From Candidatus Omnitrophota bacterium (GTDB taxonomy: Bacteria; Omnitrophota; Gorgyraeia; JAFGHF01): a stretch of 6,948 nt of DNA. The position numbers and the translations under genes are program-made. Positions 1 to 5,663 of this stretch are shown here, piece by piece. Every line of letters starts with the position of its first letter. Position 1 is the first letter of the stretch. The stretch spans positions 1 to 6,948 of the forward strand of contig JAMXCY010000050.1 of NCBI GenBank assembly GCA_024543015.1, written 5' to 3'. Below the pieces are notes generated by a model. That model was not told the DNA's origin. It was given only the letters and a program-made list of their open reading frames with translations, and did not search any database.

Positions 1-542
1 GGCTTAGTTGTCTGGAAGAATTTAAAAAACATAAATTTGAGCAGGTCAAGATTCAGTGCATCGGCCCGGCCACCTTAATGCTCAGCGGATACAAGGAAGA
101 TGAGGTGCTGGCGAAGATTATTGAGCATATTACGGCAGTGATCGATGGGCTCCGGGCCAAAGAGACTATCCTTTTCCTTGATGAGCCGGCCTTAGGGCAT
201 TCCGGAGTGAACTTTAGAGAGTTGTGGCAGGCATTATTTAGTAGTTTTAAAGTAATACCCGGAGTGCATGTCTGCGGGAACATGGATTGGGACTTGTTAT
301 TTGACTCAAGCTTAGAGATCATCAGTTTTGATGCTTCTAAATACGACCTGACTAAATACTCTAAATACCGAAACGGAAAAAGAATCGCCTGGGGTGTAGA
401 AAAAAAAGAAGACGTTAAGGATTTCCAAGAAGGGGATTTATTAACGCTTCCCTGTGGCATGGGTACCCCAATGTATAGCAAAGAGGATTGCCAAAAGAAC
501 CTGCGGAAATTAGTAGAGATAGCCAAAGAGGTAGCTAAGTGA
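1..542 (+). CDS. MetE/UROD-superfamily methyltransferase, 3' part (probable core-MetE methionine synthase)
   Basis: This is the C-terminal 179 residues of a gene that begins upstream of the window; the frame is open from base 3, so the ATG at 78 is internal. The sequence before it reads IQCIGPATL, matching the conserved GPxT strand of MetE/UROD barrels. Further motifs are FLDEPALG, a zinc-site pair HVC (His codon 267, Cys codon 273), an Asp (codon 330) where MetE has its Glu ligand, and a last Cys in LPCGMGT (codon 453). The His-x-Cys plus distal Cys pattern is that of zinc enzymes that activate a thiol for methyl transfer. I infer methylation of homocysteine, perhaps from a methyl-corrinoid protein, because short MetE-like proteins occur with Wood-Ljungdahl genes. 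A corrinoid:thiol methyltransferase of MtaA type is an alternative. The stop overlaps the fhs start by 4 bp, so the two are probably translationally coupled. Confidence 0.72.
   Translation, partial: LSCLEEFKKHKFEQVKIQCIGPATLMLSGYKEDEVLAKIIEHITAVIDGLRAKETILFLDEPALGHSGVNFRELWQALFSSFKVIPGVHVCGNMDWDLLFDSSLEIISFDASKYDLTKYSKYRNGKRIAWGVEKKEDVKDFQEGDLLTLPCGMGTPMYSKEDCQKNLRKLVEIAKEVAK
527..532 (+). promoter_or_regulatory. Ribosome binding site for fhs
   Basis: AGAGGT lies 6 bases before the GTG at 539, inside the end of the upstream methyltransferase gene. It supports the GTG start, which overlaps the upstream TGA as GTGA. The first residues after it (MKKFIPDIEIA) match the usual formate-THF ligase N-terminus. 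Confidence 0.6.
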
Positions 543-2240
543 AAAAGTTCATTCCGGATATAGAGATTGCGCGTAGAGCAAAGTTAAAACCGATCAAGAC
601 AATTGCCAAAAAATTAGGCTTGAGGGAAAAAGAAGTATATCTTTACGGAAATTATAAAGCCAAAATATCCTTATCTGTTCTTGAGCGCTTAAAGAAAAGG
701 AAACAGGGGAAATATATTGATGTGACGGCGATAACTCCTACTCCTTTAGGTGAAGGTAAGACCGTAACTACCATTGGGTTAGGGATGTCTTTAAACAGGA
801 TTGGCAAACAGACCGCTGTTTGCATTCGCCAACCTTCTTTAGGTCCTGTATTTGGGATTAAAGGCGGAGCAGCCGGCGGAGGATATTCCCAGGTTGTGCC
901 CATGGAGGATTTCAACCTGCATCTAACCGGGGATGTGCATGCGGTAGGCCTGGCGCATAATCTTTGCGCTGCCTTTTTAGATAACTCTGTGTTTAAGGGC
1001 AACCCTCTGAATATCGATCCTGCTTCCATAATGTGGCGCAGGGTTATGGATGTCTCGGATAGATTTTTACGTAAGATCAAAATTGGTCTGGGTGGGCCGC
1101 AAGATGGCTTTGAGCGTGATTCAGGTTTTGATATTAGCGTAGCCAGTGAGGTAATGGCCATTTTAGCCTTAACCGATGGCCTCAAAGATTTACGCCGGCG
1201 TATTGGCCGGATTGTTCTGGCCACCAATAAAGAGGGAAAACCCGTTACCGCTGAAGATATAAAGGTAGCTGGGGCAATGGCGGTTTTACTTAAAGATGCC
1301 CTGATGCCTAACCTGCTTCAGACCCTGGATAATACACCTTGTCTTGTCCATGCCGGGCCTTTTGCCAATATTGCTCACGGCAATAGTTCCATTCTTGCCG
1401 ACAAAATCGCTCTTGGGCTTTGTGAATATGTGGTTACCGAATCCGGATTTGGCGCGGATTGCGGGGCAGAGAAATTCTTTAACATCAAGTGCAGAATTAG
1501 TGGTTTAAAACCCGACTGCGTAGTTTTGGTTGCTACTATTCGCGCATTGAAGATGCATTCGGGTAAATTTTCGGTTGTGGCCGGAAAACCCCTTGATTCA
1601 GCGCTTAAAAGAAAATTTAGAAGCACTGGAGGAAGGTTGCTCTAACTTAGAGAAACAGATTGAAAATATGAAATTGTTCGGGGTTCCGGTGGTTGTGGCC
1701 ATAAACAAATTTACCACAGATACCAAAAGAGAAATTGAATTAATTCGTAAAAAGGCAATTTCCGCTGGCGCGGAAGATGCGGTTTTAAGTGAAGTATGGG
1801 CCCATGGTTCAAAAGGAGGAGAAAAGTTGGCTCAGGCTGTGGTTAAGGCTTGCCAGAAGAAATCAAACTTTAAGTTTCTCTATCCGCTGGATTGGCCGAT
1901 TAAGAGAAAGATTGAGACCATTGCCAAAAAGATTTATGGCGCCGCAAGCGTTGAATATGCAGAGGCGGCGGAGAAGGCAATTGCCTTATATACAAAGCTT
2001 GGGTACGATAAATTGCCTCTATGTATGGCCAAGACCCATCTTTCTCTTTCGCATGATCCTAAATTAAAAGGACGCCCCCAAGGATTTACTCTACCCATTC
2101 GTGATCTGCGGGTATCTGTGGGTGCTGGATTCTTATATCCTTTATGCGGGACAATGCGTACTATGCCGGGGCTGCCTACGCATCCGGCAGGTGAGAAGAT
2201 GGATATAGACAAAAACGGGAATGTGGTAGGGTTATTTTAA
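539..2240 (+). CDS. fhs: Formate-tetrahydrofolate ligase, interrupted by one frameshift
   Basis: This enzyme makes 10-formyl-THF from formate, THF and ATP, the entry step of the methyl branch; it is cytosolic. The first frame (539-1645) carries the P-loop TPLGEGKT (residues 68-75), then RQPSLGP, a Gly-rich IKGGAAGGGYSQ stretch, PMEDFNLHLTGD, and the later TESGFGAD and LKPDCVVLVATIRALKMH blocks. Homology then moves to the +1 frame, which resumes with ENLEALEEG and runs through FGVPVVVAINKF, LCMAKTHLS and TMPGLP to the typical C-terminal GLF. Removing one base near 1607-1610 gives 566 residues, close to the family's usual 550-560. The GTG start overlaps the upstream gene by 4 bp and the stop directly abuts fchA. 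Nothing else is missing, so the break is either a sequence error or very recent. Confidence 0.93.
1604..1614 (+). other. Net +1 frameshift site in fhs
   Basis: The original frame reads ALK then RKF and stops at 1645. The frame starting at 1611 (GAA AAT TTA GAA) gives ENLEALEEG, as expected for the family. The switch falls in CTTAAAAGAAAA: one A too many at 1607-1610, or two A missing if the ancestral protein read ALKKEN. No stop codon interrupts either reading frame near the junction. Confidence 0.85.
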
Positions 2241-2873
2241 ATGTATAGAGAGTTGTTAAAAAAATATTTGGATGATTTAGCCAGTCGCAAGCCAGCTCCA
2301 GGTGGGGGCAGTGCCGCGGCCTTAACCGGGGCGCTTGGCGCTGCCTTAATGAGCAAGGTAGCCAATTTTACCATCGGTAAAGAAAAATACAAGCACCTCC
2401 AAACCGAGATGAGAAAAATTCTGCAACGCTCTGAAGACTGGCGGGAAAGCTTTAATCATTTGTGTGCTGAAGATGCCCGGGCCTATCAGAAATTTGCCAA
2501 GGCCTTTGAATTGCCGAAACGGACCCCTGCCGAGAAACAAAAACGAGCCAAGCGGATTCAAGAGGCTTTAACCGAGGCGACAACCGTACCTCTTCAGATT
2601 TGCAAGGAAGCGCAGCAGGCTATTAAGTTATGTTTGCCTCTGGCCCAAAAAGGAAATACTAATTTAATTAGTGATACAGGAATTGCCAGCAGGATGCTTA
2701 ACTGCGCCTTTCAGTCAGCGCTCTTAAATGTAGAGATAAATCTAAAAAGTATTAAAGATGATAAATTTATCCTCAAGACAAGAGAAATGCTTAAACCGAT
2801 GAAAAAAGAAGTAGAGGCCATTAATCAAAAGGTGAACAGTGAAGTAGAAAAATATTTGGGAGGGATGAAGTGA
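2241..2873 (+). CDS. fchA: Methenyltetrahydrofolate cyclohydrolase (cyclodeaminase/cyclohydrolase family)
   Basis: This 210-residue protein belongs to the family that includes the cyclodeaminase domain of FTCD and the stand-alone FchA of acetogens. It interconverts 10-formyl-THF and 5,10-methenyl-THF. Diagnostic blocks are PAPGGGSAAAL (residues 18-28), EDARAY (77-82) and NLISDTGIA (from about 141), in a mostly helical protein of normal family length. The ATG follows the fhs TAA with no gap, with GGTAGGG at 2225-2231 as a possible binding site. The stop overlaps the metF GTG by 4 bp. Its position between fhs and the reductase fits the reaction order. It probably supplies the cyclohydrolase step, because the FolD encoded downstream has lost key residues for it. 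A serine-cycle or histidine-degradation role is unlikely in this context. Confidence 0.93.
   Translation: MYRELLKKYLDDLASRKPAPGGGSAAALTGALGAALMSKVANFTIGKEKYKHLQTEMRKILQRSEDWRESFNHLCAEDARAYQKFAKAFELPKRTPAEKQKRAKRIQEALTEATTVPLQICKEAQQAIKLCLPLAQKGNTNLISDTGIASRMLNCAFQSALLNVEINLKSIKDDKFILKTREMLKPMKKEVEAINQKVNSEVEKYLGGMK
2858..2864 (+). promoter_or_regulatory. Ribosome binding site for metF
   Basis: GGGAGGG sits 5 bases before the GTG at 2870, within the fchA coding end. It supports the GTG as the metF start; the GTGA overlap with the fchA stop implies coupled translation. Confidence 0.65.
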
Positions 2874-3741
2874 TTAGAAAGATAACGGATATTCTTAAGG
2901 ATAAAGAAAAAACTTATTCTTTTGAATTTTTTCCGCCAAAGACCGAAAAAGGAAGAACCAAACTTATCGAAACCGCAGGCGTTTTTGCCGATTTAGGGCC
3001 GGACTGGTTTTCCGTAACCTACGGAGCTGGTGGCTCAACGCGTGAAGCCACTATGGAAATTGTCGATGATTTGCAAAAACGTTTTGGCGTGCCGGTAATG
3101 CATCATTTTACCTGTGTGGGGCATAGCAAGGATAAAATAAAATCCGTAATCGAGGAGATGAAAAAAAGGAATATTCGTAATATCCTGGCCCTGCGCGGTG
3201 ATGCGCCGGAGGGCGAGCGGGACTGGAAACCCGATCCCGAAGGCCTGGAATATTGTTATCAGCTGATTGAACTTATTCGCGCCGATGGCGATTTCTTTAG
3301 CATTGGTGTGGCCGGCTTTCCCGAAGGACATATTGATTGTCCGGATAAAGAAACCGATTCCAGGTATCTAAAGATGAAAATAGACTCCGGAGGTGAATTT
3401 GTAATTACCCAGCTTTTCTTTGACAACAAAGACTATTTCGAATATTTAGAAAGAACAAAAAAGGTTGGGGTCAACGTGCGCATTCTTCCCGGAATTATCC
3501 CAATCACAAATTACCAAAAACTGTTGAAATTCTGCGATATCTGCGGCGCCACTATCACAAAAAGGTGCATGATATATTTAAGCCGCTCAATGGAAATGAC
3601 GAGGCTACTTATAAGGCAGGCCTTGAGTTTGTGGTTAAGCAATGTAATGAGTTACTTGAAGGTGGGGCGCCGGGGCTGCATTTTTACTCGTTAAATAAAG
3701 TTGAACCCACGCGGGAGATTTTAAACAAAGTAAAGCGATAG
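2870..3741 (+). CDS. metF: 5,10-methylenetetrahydrofolate reductase, interrupted by one frameshift
   Basis: MetF is the FAD-containing reductase that makes 5-methyl-THF, the last folate step before methyl transfer to the corrinoid protein. Visible family features are FEFFPPK with the catalytic Glu (E19), SVTYGAGGST (48-57), HFTC (79-82), LRGDAP with the flavin-contacting Asp (D111), and GVAGFPEGH (146-154). At about residue 231 the homologous sequence leaves the first frame, which runs on as non-homologous sequence to 3694. It continues in the -1 frame as KVHDIFKPLNGND, ending in APGLHFYSLNK and a TAG at 3739-3741. Restoring one A gives 290 residues, normal for bacterial MetF. The GTG start overlaps fchA. 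No MetV-type zinc protein or RnfC2 lies beside it, so its electron-donor partner is not visible. Confidence 0.93.
3557..3567 (+). other. -1 frameshift site in metF
   Basis: The sequence ACAAAAAGGTG contains five A at 3559-3563. With six A it would read T-K-K-V-H-D, the expected MetF sequence; with five it reads T-K-R-C-M. The correct downstream frame (codon GTG at 3565) then stays open for 58 codons to 3738. Confidence 0.88.
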
Positions 3742-3744
3742 GAG
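3740..3744 (+). promoter_or_regulatory. Ribosome binding site for folD
   Basis: AGGAG overlaps the last two bases of the restored metF stop codon and lies 7 bases before the folD ATG. This placement supports both the restored metF end and co-expression of the two genes. Confidence 0.65.
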
Positions 3745-3751
3745 AAAAACC

Positions 3752-4615
3752 ATGAGTGCGCAATTGTTAGAGGGAAAGATTATTGCCGCGCAGATTAAAC
3801 AGGACTTAAGACAAGAAGTCCGGTCGCTAAAGCAAAAAAGCGGACGCAGCCCAAGGCTAGTCAGTATCCAGATAGGAGAGAATCCCGCTTCAGCTGTTTA
3901 TATCAAATCTCAGAAAAAAACCGCTCAAGGTTTAGGCATAGAATATACCCTGGAAACTCTGGAACTGGATATATCGCAAAAAACTTTAACCAGGTTGATT
4001 GAGGGTTTGAATCATGATGAGACGGTTTCTGGGATTATTGTGCAGCTGCCTTTACCTAAAGCAATAGATCACAGATTAACGATGAGCAGCATTGCCCCGG
4101 AAAAAGATGCCGAGGGGATGCATCCTGAGAATTTGGGCCGTGTGCTTTTAGGAAATGCAAAACTTGCTCCTTGCACAGCGCAGGCAGCAATGCAGTTGAT
4201 TGAATCAACCGGAATCACCCTTTACGGCAAAGAGGCGGTAATTGTCGGACATTCCGAAATCGTGGGCAAGCCTTTGAGTATGTTGTTATTGAATAAATTT
4301 GTAACCACTACTGTCTGCCATATTGCTACCGGAGAAAGAGGCAATTTAGCTGAACACGTAAAAAGGGCAGAGATACTGGTTGTAGCAGTGGGCAAGGCCG
4401 AGTTAGTCAAAGGCGACTGGATAAAAGAAGGCGCTATTGTTATTGATGTGGGCATTAATCGGGTGGAAGGTAAGCTGGTTGGTGATGTGGAATTTGAAGC
4501 AGCCCGCGAGCGAGCCAGTTTTATTACTCCTGTTCCCGGAGGTGTTGGCCCGCTGACGGTAACAATGTTAATGCGCAACGTCGTTGAGGCCTTTAGGATG
4601 CAAGAGAAGCTGTAG
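3752..4615 (+). CDS. folD: Methylenetetrahydrofolate dehydrogenase of the FolD family, with altered cyclohydrolase residues
   Basis: FolD normally catalyses both methylene-THF dehydrogenation and methenyl-THF hydrolysis. This 287-residue protein has the full two-domain layout: the folate domain with PASAVYIKS (45-53), VQLPLP (97-102) and KDAEGMHPEN, then the Rossmann domain with VGHSEIVGKP (165-174), IDVGINR and the C-terminal TPVPGGVGP. Numbering matches E. coli FolD without gaps over the active site. Tyr50 and Gln98 are kept, but Lys54 is Gln (CAG at 3911) and Asp121 is Glu (GAG at 4112). Changing this Lys in the human enzyme to Gln abolishes the cyclohydrolase activity while leaving dehydrogenase activity. 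I infer a dehydrogenase-only enzyme partnered with FchA. At the cofactor site Ile191 replaces E. coli Arg191 and the loop is two residues longer, so NAD use is possible but unproven. Confidence 0.93.
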   Translation: MSAQLLEGKIIAAQIKQDLRQEVRSLKQKSGRSPRLVSIQIGENPASAVYIKSQKKTAQGLGIEYTLETLELDISQKTLTRLIEGLNHDETVSGIIVQLPLPKAIDHRLTMSSIAPEKDAEGMHPENLGRVLLGNAKLAPCTAQAAMQLIESTGITLYGKEAVIVGHSEIVGKPLSMLLLNKFVTTTVCHIATGERGNLAEHVKRAEILVVAVGKAELVKGDWIKEGAIVIDVGINRVEGKLVGDVEFEAARERASFITPVPGGVGPLTVTMLMRNVVEAFRMQEKL

Positions 4616-4635
4616 CCAACTTTTCAACTATTAAC

Positions 4636-4645
4636 GGGGAGGGGG
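4636..4645 (+). promoter_or_regulatory. Purine-rich ribosome binding site for the membrane protein gene
   Basis: GGGGAGGGGG lies 5 bases before the ATG at 4651 in the 35-base gap after folD. It fixes the start and shows the small gene is likely translated well. No terminator-like hairpin is apparent in the gap, so read-through from folD is plausible. Confidence 0.55.
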
Positions 4646-4650
4646 AAAAC

Positions 4651-5061
4651 ATGAAATTCGGCAGGATAATATTGGCAGGTTTTGTAGTAGGAATTCTAAA
4701 TGCTGTTTGGGGATCTCTCACCTGTGGTAAGTTCTTTAGCTGGGTCTACCGCTTGGAGCCGATATTTGTCTGGAAATCACTAGAAAATATGTCGCTTTTG
4801 TTGGCCAATCTAGCCGGGATAATATTTTCAATTATGCTGGCCTTAGTTTATGCCTTAATTCACAAGGGCTTACCCGGAAAAGGTCTTCTTAAAGGGCTGG
4901 CCTTTGGATTTTTTGTCTGGATTGTGGGTACGCTTCCGGGTAATTTTGCCCTGAGCTTCTTTACTAGGATCAATCACACCGTAATCATTTATTGGATAGT
5001 CGGCGGTTTAGTTATTGACCTTTTACGCGGCCTGGTCATCGCCGCGATTTATAAAGACTAA
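4651..5061 (+). CDS. Small integral membrane protein with four predicted helices, function unknown
   Basis: I do not recognise this 136-residue protein. Four hydrophobic stretches can be read at about residues 4-24, 48-70, 80-100 and 108-133. They are separated by short loops with positive residues (HKGLPGKG after helix 2). The second half of each pair contains Gly-rich helix faces such as LKGLAFGFF and IVGGLVID. A single Cys (about residue 25) and no zinc, haem or ATP motif are visible. Codon use and GC resemble the folate genes rather than the AT-rich pair that follows. It is 35 bases after folD and could share the operon transcript, but nothing ties it to one-carbon metabolism beyond position. 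Confidence 0.8.
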   Translation: MKFGRIILAGFVVGILNAVWGSLTCGKFFSWVYRLEPIFVWKSLENMSLLLANLAGIIFSIMLALVYALIHKGLPGKGLLKGLAFGFFVWIVGTLPGNFALSFFTRINHTVIIYWIVGGLVIDLLRGLVIAAIYKD

Positions 5062-5122
5062 CTCGATAAATAGGAGACGTTGTCCAAATCCGTTTCCAAA
5101 TACAAGTAGTGAGAAGATATAA

Positions 5123-5374
5123 ATGCACATAATATACCCCATACATGCAAAAGAAAGGATGGGACAAAGAGGCATTACAAGCGAGCAAGTAGAACAGGCT
5201 CTAAACAGCCCCGATATTGTATTACCAACAAGACAAAAGCGCAGGAAGCGTGTTATGAAGAAAATCAATTTTAAGACTTTAGATGTGGTTTATGAGCCAA
5301 GAGGCACAGATAAAGTAGTTTTAGTAACAGCTGTATGGTTGAAAGAAGAAGATAGAAAAGTAAAGGAGGAGTAG
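5123..5374 (+). CDS. DUF4258-type small protein, possible toxin of a toxin-antitoxin pair
   Basis: This 83-residue basic protein begins with an HAKERMGQRGI block followed by a short helix (SEQVEQALNSPD), a run of basic residues (RQKRRKR, about 37-45), and ends with beta-strand-like DVVYEP and VVLVTAVW segments. That order (His/Arg-Met-x-x-Arg-Gly helix, then strands) is typical of the DUF4258 family, whose members resemble RelE-fold toxins. The ATG at 5123 follows a weak GAGAAG; no better start is seen. It is separated from the next gene by 2 bases, the usual spacing of toxin-antitoxin pairs. Its toxicity is inference; the family is largely uncharacterised. Local GC (about 36% by hand count over 5161-5520) is below that of the flanking folate genes, consistent with acquisition. 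Confidence 0.72.
   Translation: MHIIYPIHAKERMGQRGITSEQVEQALNSPDIVLPTRQKRRKRVMKKINFKTLDVVYEPRGTDKVVLVTAVWLKEEDRKVKEE
5363..5371 (+). promoter_or_regulatory. Strong ribosome binding site for the DUF2283 gene
   Basis: AAGGAGGAG, close to a full anti-16S match, lies in the end of the DUF4258 gene 5 bases before the ATG at 5377. The second gene should be translated more strongly than the first, whose site is weak, as expected if it encodes a neutralising partner. Confidence 0.65.
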
Positions 5375-5376
5375 TT

Positions 5377-5619
5377 ATGAAGATTTCATTTGATACTTTG
5401 GCTAAAGCAGTTTATATCGAATTAGAAAAGAAAAAGGTGGCAAAGACTAGGGAGTTTGCGCCAGAGGTTTTTCTGGATTTTGATTATAAAGGAAAACTTA
5501 TAGGCATTGAACTTTTAAATCCAGCTACAGTATACCTGAAAAAAATTGCTAAAAAGTTCCATAGACCAGAACTAGAAAAAGTTCATCCCAGAGTTATGGC
5601 TGAGAAGGCTTACGCCTAA
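5377..5619 (+). CDS. DUF2283 family protein, likely partner of the DUF4258 gene
   Basis: The 80-residue product has the DUF2283 signature: an N-terminal AKAVYIELEKKKVAKTRE strand-turn-strand, then VFLDFDYKGKLIGIELLNPA. This corresponds to the family pattern of a Tyr-Ile-x-Leu strand followed by Leu-Asp-x-Asp-x-x-Gly-x-x-x-Gly-Ile-Glu. DUF2283 genes commonly follow DUF4258 genes and are suspected antitoxins, but few have been tested. A basic C-terminal tail (KKIAKKFHRPELEK) is present and might contact nucleic acid or the partner protein; that is inference. It starts 2 bases after the DUF4258 stop and is followed by an AT-rich spacer before cooC. Confidence 0.8.
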   Translation: MKISFDTLAKAVYIELEKKKVAKTREFAPEVFLDFDYKGKLIGIELLNPATVYLKKIAKKFHRPELEKVHPRVMAEKAYA

Positions 5620-5663
5620 TTTTCAATTTAAAATTTAAACTTTTAACTTTTCAATTATAAATT
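5620..5663 (+). promoter_or_regulatory. AT-rich spacer with a direct repeat before cooC, possible promoter
   Basis: This 44-base gap is almost entirely A and T. It contains the 9-base direct repeat TTTTCAATT at 5620-5628 and 5648-5656, and a TATAAA (5656-5661) just before the cooC ATG. No Shine-Dalgarno sequence precedes that ATG. A promoter giving a very short leader is possible, but no good -35 element is seen and low complexity makes chance matches easy. Confidence 0.3.

Noticed and set aside
53..526. Minus-strand open frame of 157 codons opposite the methyltransferase gene
   Set aside because: It is antisense to a gene with clear MetE motifs, shows no recognisable domain, and has low-complexity Ser-rich content typical of a shadow frame.
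652..1227. Minus-strand open frame of 191 codons opposite fhs
   Set aside because: It lies wholly within the conserved P-loop and Gly-rich part of fhs on the other strand; its Pro/Arg-rich translation is a mirror of the fhs codons.
1789..2212. Overlapping plus- and minus-strand frames within the second half of fhs
   Set aside because: The frame at 1575-2240 carries the conserved FTHFS C-terminal part, so these Arg-rich or mixed translations are shadows.
539..2240. Treating fhs as two separate genes
   Set aside because: The two frames join into a single full-length FTHFS with no missing domain, and the second frame has no convincing own start or ribosome site near the junction.
3557..3567. 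Confident call of programmed -1 frameshifting in metF
   Set aside because: A-AAA-AGG is not a canonical slippery heptamer, no stimulatory structure is evident, and MetF is not known to need one; a missing A is simpler.
4222..4578. Minus-strand open frame of 118 codons opposite folD
   Set aside because: Antisense to the conserved Rossmann domain of FolD, with a Thr/Ser/Pro-rich translation and no ribosome site or domain.
5062..5122. Possible terminator or operator around GGAGACGTTGTCC in the gap after the membrane protein gene
   Set aside because: Only three outer base pairs match well, the centre is mismatched, and there is no following T run.
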